Part shown: positions 26,333 to 35,208 of the stretch, piece by piece
Layout: each line of letters starts with the position of its first letter
How positions within the stretch are numbered: the stretch's first letter is position 1
Assembly: GCF_000376445.1 (NCBI RefSeq)
Contig: NZ_AQXI01000001.1
Span: 2,567,734-2,631,733, forward strand
Reading direction: 5' to 3'
DNA: 64,000 nt
Origin: Haladaptatus paucihalophilus DX253
Lineage (GTDB): Archaea > Halobacteriota > Halobacteria > Halobacteriales > Haladaptataceae
The notes under the pieces: model-generated
Seen by the model: the letters and a program-made list of their open reading frames with translations, nothing else
Database searches by the model: none
What the model was told of the DNA's origin: nothing
Made by a program: the position numbers and the translations under genes

Positions 26333-27181
26333 ATGACGAACGACCCGCGAAACCGCATCGACCCGGCGAACTACTACGACCGCCTCGGCGAGGGCGAGTG
26401 GGAGCGCCTCGAAGAGTCGTTCAAGAATTCCCTCGAATTCGAGAACACGACCGACTATCTCGACCGCTTCTTGCCCGAATCGGGGCGCGTCCTCGACGCT
26501 GGCGGGGCCGCGGGACGGTACTCGATTTGGCTGGCCGAGAAGGGGTACGACGTCACCGTGCTCGACCTCTCGGCGGAACAGGTCGCCATCGCAAAGCGGC
26601 GTGTCGCGGAGCGCGACCTCGAATCCCGCGTCAGCGTCCAACGCGGAGACATCCGGGACCTCCCGTTTTCCGACGACCGGTTCGACGCGACGCTCTGTCT
26701 CGGCGGGCCGCTCTCGCACGTCATCGACGCCGACGGACGGGACGCGGCGGTTCGGGAACTCCGTCGCGTCGCCAAATCAGACGCTCCCGTCTTCGTCTCG
26801 GTGATGGGGTTCGTCGCCGTCGTCCAAAACCTCATCAAGAGCGCGCCGCACTTCCAGGCGGGCGTTCGACAGCTTCCCGATGTGGTCGAAACGCGGGACT
26901 ACTCGCCGGAACTGATAGCGAAACACGGCATCGACGACCCGTCGTTCGTCGAGTGTCATTTCTTCCGGAGCGACGAACTCCGCCGTCTCCTCGAAGCCCG
27001 CGGCATCGCCGTCGAAGTCGTCGCCGGACTGGAAGGCCCGGCCTCGAACTTCGGAGCGAACCTCGAAGAAATAGACGAGGAGGCACAGGAGACCGTCGCG
27101 GAAGTCGTCGAAACGCTTCGGGAAGACCCGACGATTGCCGACCTGTCGAACCACATCCTCGCGGTCGGGCGGGTCGAGTGA
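26333..27181 (+). CDS. SAM-dependent methyltransferase (class I), substrate unknown
   Basis: A protein of 282 residues from the ATG at 26333; the frame is open further upstream across the palindrome block, without conservation. Motif I is RVLDAGGAAGRYS, followed by the acidic loop VTVLDLS and DLPFSDDRFDATLCLGG (motifs II/III). This is the UbiE/ubiquinone-type Methyltransf_11 pattern. The C-terminal 60 residues include a Glu-rich helix that may cap the active site. The gene-free block lies upstream and a small membrane gene converges downstream. Confidence 0.8.
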   Translation: MTNDPRNRIDPANYYDRLGEGEWERLEESFKNSLEFENTTDYLDRFLPESGRVLDAGGAAGRYSIWLAEKGYDVTVLDLSAEQVAIAKRRVAERDLESRVSVQRGDIRDLPFSDDRFDATLCLGGPLSHVIDADGRDAAVRELRRVAKSDAPVFVSVMGFVAVVQNLIKSAPHFQAGVRQLPDVVETRDYSPELIAKHGIDDPSFVECHFFRSDELRRLLEARGIAVEVVAGLEGPASNFGANLEEIDEEAQETVAEVVETLREDPTIADLSNHILAVGRVE

Positions 27182-27195
27182 GCGATTCGGGTCCG

Positions 27196-27387
27196 CTATC
27201 TCGTCGCGCGGTACTCCCCGTGTTTCACGCCGAGGAAGAGCGCTATCAGGCCGAAAACAAGCATCGAGGGTGTCACCATCATCAGCACTGTACTCGTCGC
27301 CATCGCTCCCATCCCGATGAGGCCCGCCGTACCGATGGCGACGATCGCCACCAGTGCTGCGGCGGTCACAGGTAAATTGAACTCCAT
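27196..27387 (-). CDS. Small membrane protein (63 residues)
   Basis: A two-helix membrane protein: MEFNLPVTAAALVAIVAIG followed by a Gly/Met-rich loop and MLVFGLIALFLGVKHGEYRATR. Such short proteins with a charged C-terminal tail are common in haloarchaea and unassigned. It ends 14 bases from the methyltransferase stop (convergent) and lies downstream of the next membrane-protein gene on the same strand. Confidence 0.6.
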   Translation of the reverse strand: MEFNLPVTAAALVAIVAIGTAGLIGMGAMATSTVLMMVTPSMLVFGLIALFLGVKHGEYRATR

Positions 27388-27418
27388 ACGGGACCGTTCG
27401 GCGACCGACAGAAAAGCG

Positions 27419-28162
27419 TTACTCCGATTTCGGGCGCATGAGATTCGCCAGCGTCACTAAGAACCCGAGGACCCAACCGACCGGCACCGCGATTCCGAAC
27501 CACATACCGACGTAGGCGAGTCCTTCGAGGTCGAAGCGCGCCCGGAGTATCTCGTCGATGCCGCGGTAGGTGAGCACGTTGTTCAGCAACCACACCGCGA
27601 GGTTCGTGCTGTTGGGGAAGATGACGTTCGAGAGTGCAGGGGAGTACAACGCCGCGACGACCGGCGGCAGGAAGATAGCCGTCATCCCGGACGGGTAGGC
27701 GAACAGCACAGTCGTTATTCGACCCCTGTATCGGCTGGTGAGATACGAGAACACGGCCGCGACCGTCGCTACGCCACCTGCGGCGGCGACCGCGTAGAAC
27801 CCCTCCGTCGAGAAGCGATATCTCGCCAGCGCCGCCAAGCCCCCCCAGACGACCACCGAGAGCACGATGACGCCGAGCACCCCGAGGCTCGCCGCCGTTC
27901 GGTCGATGCGACTCGTGTAGTAGCGCGCGGCGAACCCGAACAGGACGAAGGGATAGAGCAGGGCGACGACGACCGTTCCGACCACGCTCCAGACGCTGTA
28001 GGCGACTTTCCCCGTCGTACTCTGTGGTTGCCACTTTCCGAGGACCGAGTGGGCCTGCTGTCGCTGTCGCGGGAAGAACAGCGCCATCCATCCGGTGTGT
28101 AACTGTGCGATGTCGTATCGTATTGCGTCGGTGAGTCCTCCCTGACTCGTCCCGCGTGCCAT
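27419..28162 (-). CDS. Polytopic membrane protein, haloarchaeal, function unknown
   Basis: A protein of 247 residues with about six hydrophobic helices (around residues 58-80, 90-112, 122-142, 152-175, 180-198 and 218-240). The soluble N-terminus contains a short Arg/Gln-rich segment (FFPRQRQQAHS). No transporter motif is recognised. It is transcribed away from mutL and is probably co-transcribed with the 63-residue membrane gene 31 bases downstream. Confidence 0.6.
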   Translation of the reverse strand: MARGTSQGGLTDAIRYDIAQLHTGWMALFFPRQRQQAHSVLGKWQPQSTTGKVAYSVWSVVGTVVVALLYPFVLFGFAARYYTSRIDRTAASLGVLGVIVLSVVVWGGLAALARYRFSTEGFYAVAAAGGVATVAAVFSYLTSRYRGRITTVLFAYPSGMTAIFLPPVVAALYSPALSNVIFPNSTNLAVWLLNNVLTYRGIDEILRARFDLEGLAYVGMWFGIAVPVGWVLGFLVTLANLMRPKSE

Positions 28163-28247
28163 ACTGTGGCTCCATTCGGCCAGCCGATATGAAGGTTATC
28201 CTTACGGGTCCGAAAACGGACAGTCTCGGTCGGAGAACATGTCTTTC

Positions 28248-30452
28248 TCACTCGGCACGTCGTCCGGCGTGACCCGGATAGTCCCGTTCGAACCGGTCCT
28301 CGATTTCCTCCCGGTTGAACTCGATGACCACCGGTCGCCCGTGCGGGCAGGCGTAGGGGTTTTCACACTCGTCGAGCGCGGCGAGCAGACTCACCACGTC
28401 TCCCTCTCGAAGCGACGTGTTGCCGGTTATCGACGGATAGCACGCCAAATCCGAGATGAGTTCGTCGGCGACCGCCTCGGCCGAATTGGCGCCACCCGAT
28501 TCGACCGAGATGAACTCGGAGAGCACGTCTCGGAGCAGGTCCGGCGAGAGTGTCTTCTCGAAGACGGCGGGAACGGTCGTCACCTCGACGGTCCTGTCAT
28601 CGACGAGCGCGGCGTGAAAGCCCAGTCGCGCCAGCGCCTCGCGGTAGTCGTCGAACAGCGCCGCCTCCGCCGCCGTCAGTTCGAGTTCGACCGACGATGC
28701 GAGGACTTGCGTGGTCGTATCGCCCGCGAACTGCCGACAGAGGCGCTCGTAGTTCACCCGCTCGTCGGCGGCGTGCTGGTCGATGAGCACCAAGCCGTCG
28801 TCGGTTTCGGCGACGACGTAGGTGTCGTGGAGCTGCCCGAGAATCCGCATGCTCGGCAGTCGCTCGAACGAGGCTTCGTCCGCTTCTTTCGCTCCCTCCC
28901 CGCCCGTTTCGGGGAGCGTCGTCGTCGCCGTCGGCGCGCTGAACTTCCGTTCCGGGTCGCGGGCGGCGTCGGTCGTCGAACCCGTTCCCGCCGAATTCCC
29001 TTCCGCGGAACGTCGCTCCGTCGCCGTATCTCCGTTCGTCGTCGCGGTCCCGTTCGTCGTAGAATCGCCGCTCGTCGGTGATTCCGTACGGGATTCAGTC
29101 GCGGTTCGTTCGGTGGTCGAACCGTGGCCGCTCGACGTCGTTCGGTCCTGTTCCGTCGCCTCCGCATCACTGGATTCGGCGCGGTGGGAATCGGACGCGG
29201 CGGTCCGAGACCCCGACTTCGATGCTGTCGCCGCGTTCGACCGACCCGAGCGGGCCGTTTCCTGCCCGCGGCCGCTCTCCCCGTCGCGGGTCGTCGCATG
29301 CGACTCCGCCGCGTTCGAATCCGCCGTCTCTCCGCTCGCGTTCTTTCGCCCCGCCGAATCCCCGTCGCCGAGTTCCGACTGCACGGGTTCGGGCGTCACG
29401 TCCGTCTCGTCGGGAGCGGACCGACCGCGCGGGGCGGATGCCCGAACCAGTCCGTTGTCGAGGAGGGCGTCTTGCACGGCGTCACGAACCGCCGTCTTCA
29501 CCCGCGCTTCGTCGCCGAACCGGACCTCCATCTTGCGCGGATGGACGTTCACGTCAACCGAGTCGGCGGGCACGTCGAGGAAGAGGACGGCGAAGGGATA
29601 GCGGTCGGGCGCGAGTTGGTTGCCGTAGGCATCGAGGATGGCCTCCCGAACCACCGAGGAGCGGACGTACCGCCCGTTGACGTACGTTGCGACGTACTCG
29701 CGGGTGCTTCGCGTCGTCTCGGGATGGCTGACGTACCCCGAGGCGTCCACCGCGTCCCCGCCATCGACGGCGATCATCGCGGTGGCGACTTCCCGACCGT
29801 ACACCGACAGGATGGTGGACTGGAGGTTTCCGCGTCCGGTCGTCGAGAACACCTCGCGCCCGTCGTGTTCCAGCGAGAACGCCACGTCGGGGTTCGCCAG
29901 CGCGTACTGGGTGACGACGCGGTTGACGTGGGCGAACTCCGTGGAATCGGTCTTCAGGTACTTCCGGCGCGCTGGGGTGTTGAAAAAGAGGTCCTCGACT
30001 TCCACCGTCGTCCCCTCGGGACAGCCCGCCGGTCCCACACCCTCCACGTCGCCGCCGACGAGACGGAGTTCGGTGCCCGACTCGCCGCCGCGCGGTTTCG
30101 TTCGAATCTTCGTCCGCGACACCGCGCCGATGGTGTACAGCGCCTCGCCGCGAAAGCCGAGGGTTGCGACCCCGGATTCGAGGTCGTCGATGTCCCGAAT
30201 CTTGCTCGTCGTGTGCTCCTCGACCGCGATTTGAACGTCCTCCCTGCTCATCCCGATGCCGTCGTCAGTGACGGCGATTCGCTCCGTCCCGCCGCCATCG
30301 ACCCGCACCGAAATCCGCGAAGCGTCCGCGTCGAGGCTGTTCTCGACCAGTTCCTTGACCACCGAGGCCGGTCGCTCGACGACCTCCCCCGCCGCGATTC
30401 GCTGTATCGTCGTCTCGGAAAGCGCCCGGATGTTGGTCTCCCCGTCGCTCAT
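28248..30452 (-). CDS. mutL: DNA mismatch repair protein MutL with endonuclease motifs
   Basis: A protein of 734 residues. The N-terminal GHKL ATPase has VENSLDADA, DDGIGM and GFRGEALYTIGAVSR. The C-terminal half contains DQHAADERVNYE (Asp558 region), the metal-binding DQHA(X)2E(X)4E endonuclease motif, and CPHGRP near the end, so the protein should nick DNA itself, as in organisms without MutH. Between them (about 345-525) is a long Ser/Thr/Asp/Glu-rich linker of low complexity. It is the partner of the two MutS proteins in this window, though 12 kb and 22 kb away. Confidence 0.95.
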   Translation of the reverse strand: MSDGETNIRALSETTIQRIAAGEVVERPASVVKELVENSLDADASRISVRVDGGGTERIAVTDDGIGMSREDVQIAVEEHTTSKIRDIDDLESGVATLGFRGEALYTIGAVSRTKIRTKPRGGESGTELRLVGGDVEGVGPAGCPEGTTVEVEDLFFNTPARRKYLKTDSTEFAHVNRVVTQYALANPDVAFSLEHDGREVFSTTGRGNLQSTILSVYGREVATAMIAVDGGDAVDASGYVSHPETTRSTREYVATYVNGRYVRSSVVREAILDAYGNQLAPDRYPFAVLFLDVPADSVDVNVHPRKMEVRFGDEARVKTAVRDAVQDALLDNGLVRASAPRGRSAPDETDVTPEPVQSELGDGDSAGRKNASGETADSNAAESHATTRDGESGRGQETARSGRSNAATASKSGSRTAASDSHRAESSDAEATEQDRTTSSGHGSTTERTATESRTESPTSGDSTTNGTATTNGDTATERRSAEGNSAGTGSTTDAARDPERKFSAPTATTTLPETGGEGAKEADEASFERLPSMRILGQLHDTYVVAETDDGLVLIDQHAADERVNYERLCRQFAGDTTTQVLASSVELELTAAEAALFDDYREALARLGFHAALVDDRTVEVTTVPAVFEKTLSPDLLRDVLSEFISVESGGANSAEAVADELISDLACYPSITGNTSLREGDVVSLLAALDECENPYACPHGRPVVIEFNREEIEDRFERDYPGHAGRRAE

Positions 30453-30573
30453 TTCTCGAATCCTTTCGGCCCGACGTAATCAAGGTTCGTGTGTCGGTTC
30501 GAATCCATGTCCTTAACGAATAATAGGTATAGAATCGCAACGTTTACTCACGTTCGTCGCGTGTACTCCTGCC

Positions 30574-30861
30574 ATGGAATCGTTTACCGAAACGCTGGAA
30601 GTCGTGACCTTGGGGAACCACGTTCGCATCGAACTCAAGGACGGGCGGGCGTTCGAAGGCCCGGCCAGTCCCATCGACTACATGCCCGACGACCGCTTCC
30701 GACTGGAAATCGAGCCGCGACACGAGAAGATTCGGCGCTGTGAAATCAGCGCCGTCTGTGTCGATGGGTCGTGGACGACGCCGGAGGTCCGCCACTACAG
30801 CCTCGGCGACGAGGATTGGACGGTCGCCGGAGAAGCGCTCGACATGGAAATCACGCGATAA
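30574..30861 (+). CDS. Small haloarchaeal protein (95 residues), function unknown
   Basis: Begins ESFTETLEVVTLGNHVRIELKDGRAFEG, a beta-rich pattern loosely like an Sm or SH3-type barrel, then EIEPRHEKIRRCEISAVCVDGSW and an acidic tail. Two Cys residues are present. No motif is recognised. It is divergent from mutL, with a promoter-like AT-rich stretch (cttaacgaataataggtatag) between. Confidence 0.6.
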   Translation: MESFTETLEVVTLGNHVRIELKDGRAFEGPASPIDYMPDDRFRLEIEPRHEKIRRCEISAVCVDGSWTTPEVRHYSLGDEDWTVAGEALDMEITR

Positions 30862-30915
30862 CTGCTGACTCGCCGTCGTCGATGGCCGACTCGACCGGTC
30901 CCTATCAAACGGCGG

Positions 30916-31059
30916 TCAGCGTTCGACGGGTACGGTCACGCAGGAGCGAATCCACGCGTTCGAGTTCTCGGGGTCGTACATCATCACGACTCGACCCGAA
31001 CCGTCGGCGTATTCGGTACAGTGTAATTCTTCCGTTCGTTCGTCGCTGGTAGTCGTCAT
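30916..31059 (-). CDS. Very small protein (47 residues), haloarchaeal type
   Basis: A reading frame from ATG 31059 to TGA 30916. The product starts MTTTSDERTEELHCTEY and continues GRVVMMYDPENSNAWIRSC. The 'YDPEN..AWI' pattern is like other tiny haloarchaeal proteins that resemble signal-output or sensor stubs. Codon use matches neighbouring genes and the spacing to the next genes is tight. The function is unknown, and it could belong to the downstream cluster of small regulators. Confidence 0.5.
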   Translation of the reverse strand: MTTTSDERTEELHCTEYADGSGRVVMMYDPENSNAWIRSCVTVPVER

Positions 31060-31120
31060 GGTTGGGGAGGGGGTGAGAGCGTCGCTGTCGAGCGAATCGC
31101 TGGGAACGCCGAATGGAGGT

Positions 31121-31327
31121 TCATTGGCGACTCCACGCCGCTTGACACGTTTCGTCGCAGAACGAGTGGAGAACGACCGACCCGTCCTCTTTCGTTTCCG
31201 TGACGATAGGATACCACGCGGTGGTGTCGATGGGCCTATCGCAGTGGGAACAGACGGGCGTCACGGACCGAGTGATGGTGACGTCACGACGACCGTCCCG
31301 CTTCTCCATTCCGGGGGTATCGTTCAT
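31121..31327 (-). CDS. Small zinc-ribbon protein (68 residues)
   Basis: The C-terminal part has CSHCDRPIDTTAWYP and then FCDETCQAAW: four zinc-binding Cys residues in two pairs. The lead region is a charged, unconserved extension. The start codon overlaps the stop of the upstream HalOD1 gene by 4 bases (ATGA type), so the two genes are translationally coupled. Haloarchaea carry many such zinc fingers, often linked to signalling genes. Confidence 0.65.
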   Translation of the reverse strand: MNDTPGMEKRDGRRDVTITRSVTPVCSHCDRPIDTTAWYPIVTETKEDGSVVLHSFCDETCQAAWSRQ

Positions 31328-31605
31328 GCCTCTACTTGCGAGAGGAGCGTGGCGGAGACGGTTCGATTGTCGGAAACCACCACTTCACAGCCAGCCATGG
31401 TGAAGTTGATACTGGACTCGACCTCTCGCGTTACCGATGAGGTCGGTCGGAATAGTCTGTCGAGCGCGTCCGGGTCGATGATATCGTACAGTGGTGTCAT
31501 ATCGGCGGGATCGACTTCGGCGGCGTCGGCGACGGCACGTATCACGGCCTCGCTAACACGTCCGTTTTTGACGGGTATCGTTGCGGTAGTTCCTCGTTCA
31601 CTCAT
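31324..31605 (-). CDS. HalOD1-type signalling output protein
   Basis: A protein of 93 residues from ATG 31605 (an ATG at 31614 is possible). The pattern VSEAVIRAVADAAEVDPADMTPLYDIIDPDALDRLF and the later FTMAGCEVVVSDNRTVSA is the haloarchaeal HalOD1 output domain, usually the tail of two-component or PAS-containing regulators; here it is free-standing. It lies directly downstream of the large PAS/GAF regulator on the same strand, suggesting one functional unit. Confidence 0.75.
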   Translation of the reverse strand: MSERGTTATIPVKNGRVSEAVIRAVADAAEVDPADMTPLYDIIDPDALDRLFRPTSSVTREVESSINFTMAGCEVVVSDNRTVSATLLSQVEA

Positions 31606-31695
31606 GCGTTCCACGACCGGAGGCAGGACAAGTATCGGTAAAGCGATTCCAGCTAGGTATGCAGTACCATACCGAGACTGGCGCTAGATGCCTAG

Positions 31696-34600
31696 CTACT
31701 CGACCTCGTAGAGCCGGTCGAATAGCTTCCGCTGGGCGGTTCGGAGGTGGTTGATGAACGTCGGTTGAGTGATGCCGAGGGACTTCGCGACTTCCTGCCC
31801 AGTGGTGCCGCGAGGAGAGTCGAAATAGCCGCTCAGGTAGGCCGTCTTCAACACCTGTTGCTGCCGGTCGGTGAGACCTTCTTCGAAGGCCGCACGGCAG
31901 GTTTGAACCGTCTGTACCGGCCGTTCCCGGTCGCGCCGTGCGGCGAGTTCGAGCCCCGAGTAGCGCGTCCGGAGCGTCTCGACGAGTTCTCGGACCTCCG
32001 TCGTGGGCGGGACGGTAACGACCGCCCGGATTCGCTCCTCGGTGGCGGTTATCGATTCGGGTACTGCACCCCGTTCCCCGAACACCGACGGAATGAGTGG
32101 CTCCGTCACCGTGATTTCGAACAGCGCCTCGTCGTCGCGTTCGGTAACGGGGCGACTGCGTTTCACCGCGATGGCCTCGTCCAGATACGCCTCGACTGCA
32201 TCGACATCCGTCCCGTGGACCGTGATGAAGAGGTGGTCCGTCTCCTCGTCGTTGACGATGCCTTCGTAGGTGACACGGCAGTCGAGGCTCGTGGCGAGTC
32301 GTTGGAGCAAGTCGTCGGAACCGGTGACCCGAAAGTCGAGTTCGACACTCCGGTCGGTCAACAGGCCACGCTTCGTTTCGAGGGCGTCGATGGTGTACGC
32401 GATGGTCTCTCCGAGTTCGGTGAACACTGCCTGTGAGAGCGCGTCGAACGCGTTCGAGCGCGTCGCGTACACCATCAGAACGCCGTAGGAGTACTCCCGG
32501 TAGACGAGCGGGATTCCGATAACCGACTGATAGCCCCTCGTGAGCGCTTCGAACCGCCACGCCTCGCGTTGGACGCCCCCGGCCACGTTCATTACGGTCG
32601 TGAGGGAACCGTTTTTCACCGTACTCACCGCCGGTTCAACCGTCGTCGAGTCCGCCTCCAACTCCAACGAAACACTGTCCAAATATCCGCGCTCCATGCC
32701 GGACCACGCTTCCGGGACGACCTTCGATGTCGCTTCGTCGAGCGTGCCGACCCACGCCATGGAGAATCGGTCGGTCGCGGCGAGGCGCTCACACACTTCG
32801 TCCACGACGTCCGAGCGAGAGTCCGCGAGGACGAGCAGATGTTCGATGTCGCGGAGCAGTTCCGTCGTCTCGTGCAATCGTTCGAGACGAGCGGCCTGTT
32901 CTTCGAGTTCGTGCTCCCGTTTGCGGAGCGCGGCCTCTCGGCTCACCCGGTCGAGCGCGGCCTGCGTCGTGGCGGCGAAGACGGTGGCCAGTTCGACGGC
33001 GTCAGTTTCGAACGTTCCCGGTTCGTCGTCGACGGACATGAACACCCCGTGGTTCCCGAGCGGGACGTACAGCCCGCTCCTGAGACGCGTCTCCGGATTG
33101 TATACGTGTTCGGACTCTCGAACGTCGTCGAACACCCGCGTCTCCCCCGTGGCGAACACCTGCCACGTGATGCTCTCGCCCGCTTCGAAGGAAACCGGCG
33201 GTCCGACGAGCGGTGGGACGTCGTCCGAATGGGCCACCGGTTCCAGCGTGTTCGTCTCCTCGTCGAAGAGGAAGACGACGACGCCGGGGAGGTCGAGCAC
33301 CGACGCACCCGCGTCGGCGGCGATTCGTGCCACTTCCTCCGTCGAGGACGCTTCGAGCATTTCTTGTGTCGCAGTGTGCAACGCCGTGAGCGCCTGCTCG
33401 TGACGCATCCGCGCGGTGACGTCCATCGAGACGCCGATGACACCCGTCACCTCGCCGTCCTCGTCGTGCATCGGTTGGAACCACGTCTCGAGATGCAGGT
33501 TCTCCAGTTCGTGGACGGCGTTGACGGGTTCTCCCGAGAGCGCCCGCCGAACGTCGGCGATAGCCTCGGGATATTCGGAGAGGCTGTCGAAAACCGACTC
33601 GCCGATGACCTCTTCGGAGGACGTATCGAATGCGGCCAACCCACGACCCTCACAAAGGGTGTACCGTCCGTCGGCATCGAGCGCGAACAGGATGACCGGA
33701 ACGTTCTCGACGACCGATTCGAGGCGCGTCTTGGTCTCTTCGAGTTCGCGCTTGCGCTCTTTCCGCTCGGTGATGTCTGTGTACACGGCGTAGGACTGCT
33801 CACCGGATTCGCCGGGGTGAACCGGAATCGACCGCAGGAAGAAGTCCCGGACGCCGTCGGCCGTCTCGCGCCTGACCTCGTCCTCGATGTACTCCCCTGC
33901 TTTTACCCGGCGATTGATAGCTTTCCCTTCCGCGGCGAGTTCCGTCGGCAGAACCACGTCGTCTATCGAGCGACCGACCATCTCGTCTACGGGGTAGCCG
34001 AACGTCCGCTCGAACGCGGCGTTCACCGATCTAATCGTCGGAACGTCGCCCTCGTACTCGCAGTAGACGGTTGCGTCACCCGAATCCTCGAACAACGCCG
34101 CGACCCGGTCGCGTTCGAGTTGGAGACGCCGTTCGCGCTCGACCCGTTCAGATATGTCGCGCATGACTCCGACCGTTCCCTCGAACGTGCCGTCCTCGGA
34201 TGGAAGCGACGTGAATCGCACTTCGACGGGAACCGTCTCGCCGTCGGCCCTCCGAATTTCGATTTCGTACGTGCCGACGTCCCTCTCGCCGTCGAGAAGG
34301 CGTTCACGCTGTCGAAACGCTTCCGAGACGGTTTCGTCGTCCGAAATGAGCGACCCGTGAGCGCCGACGAGTTCGTCCCGACCGTACCCCGTCAACTCCT
34401 CCATCGCTTCGTTGACGGCGAGAAGATAGAACTCGTCGTCCAGCGCGTAAATACCGTCGTTGACGGTATCGAACATCGTTTCGTACCGTTCGAGGTCGCG
34501 TTCGTGCGCCGTCCGTTCTGGCGGTTCCTCGGCCAACTCGGCGACGCCGAAGAGATGGTCACTTTCGGGGAGTCGAACCAGGTGGCAGTCACCGGACCGT

Positions 34601-34938
34601 TCCCGCCCGTCCGCCGTGACGAAGCCGACGGAGACGGTGGCGTTGCCGTCATCGAGCGCCGTGGTACACGCGGCGTCGAAGCGTTCGCGGTCGGATTCGG
34701 TCACGAGGGCTCCGGCCCGCTGTGAGGCGAGGTCGGTCTCGGAACGTCCGGTCAGGTCGGCCACGCGGTCGGACCACCACGAGAGGGGTTCCTCGTGCCG
34801 GAACGCGAACGCGAACACCGCGTCGTCGAACGCCGAGAACAGTTTCGTAAGCGACCGAGAATCATCACCGAAACTCGACACGAGGGCGTCGAACCCGTTG
34901 ACGTTCTGCGACGTCCGGTTGTCGGGAAATGACGTCAT
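31696..34938 (-). CDS. Multi-PAS/GAF sensor regulator with bacterioopsin-activator and HTH_10 domains
   Basis: A protein of 1080 residues. Domains in order: a divergent PAS-like region (about 30-130); PAS at about 150-270 and 275-395, and another at 400-515; GAF at about 525-660; a coiled helix; a second GAF at about 690-835; the bacterioopsin-activator region (about 850-1010); and a C-terminal HTH_10 (LTDRQQQVLKTAYLSGYFD then GITQPTFINHL). It has no kinase or receiver domain, so it probably senses a small molecule or redox state directly and binds DNA. Bat-type proteins in haloarchaea control redox- and light-related genes. It stands upstream of the HalOD1 and zinc-finger genes. Confidence 0.85.
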   Translation of the reverse strand: MTSFPDNRTSQNVNGFDALVSSFGDDSRSLTKLFSAFDDAVFAFAFRHEEPLSWWSDRVADLTGRSETDLASQRAGALVTESDRERFDAACTTALDDGNATVSVGFVTADGRERSGDCHLVRLPESDHLFGVAELAEEPPERTAHERDLERYETMFDTVNDGIYALDDEFYLLAVNEAMEELTGYGRDELVGAHGSLISDDETVSEAFRQRERLLDGERDVGTYEIEIRRADGETVPVEVRFTSLPSEDGTFEGTVGVMRDISERVERERRLQLERDRVAALFEDSGDATVYCEYEGDVPTIRSVNAAFERTFGYPVDEMVGRSIDDVVLPTELAAEGKAINRRVKAGEYIEDEVRRETADGVRDFFLRSIPVHPGESGEQSYAVYTDITERKERKRELEETKTRLESVVENVPVILFALDADGRYTLCEGRGLAAFDTSSEEVIGESVFDSLSEYPEAIADVRRALSGEPVNAVHELENLHLETWFQPMHDEDGEVTGVIGVSMDVTARMRHEQALTALHTATQEMLEASSTEEVARIAADAGASVLDLPGVVVFLFDEETNTLEPVAHSDDVPPLVGPPVSFEAGESITWQVFATGETRVFDDVRESEHVYNPETRLRSGLYVPLGNHGVFMSVDDEPGTFETDAVELATVFAATTQAALDRVSREAALRKREHELEEQAARLERLHETTELLRDIEHLLVLADSRSDVVDEVCERLAATDRFSMAWVGTLDEATSKVVPEAWSGMERGYLDSVSLELEADSTTVEPAVSTVKNGSLTTVMNVAGGVQREAWRFEALTRGYQSVIGIPLVYREYSYGVLMVYATRSNAFDALSQAVFTELGETIAYTIDALETKRGLLTDRSVELDFRVTGSDDLLQRLATSLDCRVTYEGIVNDEETDHLFITVHGTDVDAVEAYLDEAIAVKRSRPVTERDDEALFEITVTEPLIPSVFGERGAVPESITATEERIRAVVTVPPTTEVRELVETLRTRYSGLELAARRDRERPVQTVQTCRAAFEEGLTDRQQQVLKTAYLSGYFDSPRGTTGQEVAKSLGITQPTFINHLRTAQRKLFDRLYEVE

Positions 34939-34948
34939 TGAATCATCC

Positions 34949-34964
34949 CCCTCGATAACGAGGG
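34949..34964. promoter_or_regulatory. Short hairpin just upstream of the PAS/GAF regulator start
   Basis: CCCTCG-ATAA-CGAGGG is a perfect 6-bp stem whose near edge is 10 bases from the start codon. It could be an operator or part of a 5' leader structure. The rest of the roughly 270-base gap to the RNA ligase gene shows an AT-rich promoter-like stretch (gaaataaatgccgatttaaaaac) and no gene. Confidence 0.4.
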
Positions 34965-35208
34965 TCGTTGAGGGATAGAATGGGTGGCACGGTCATGAAT
35001 CCACTGCTCGTCGTGCCGCCCGATTACGACTTCTCATCGTGAATTCTCCGCGAATCGAAATAAATGCCGATTTAAAAACACGTTCACCACTATCCGCGAC
35101 CGGTTTCACAACCGAACCGCCATCGAACAGAACGGCCGTAGCGGGTCGTGGCTCGTCCGGCATTCGAGCCGTTTACGCGCTGCTCCTCGACTATCGCTCA
35201 TTTGACGA

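Noticed and set aside
30490-30512. tRNA-like T-arm (ggttcgaatcc)
   Set aside because: The upstream 60 bases are the 5' end of mutL and cannot form the other tRNA arms.
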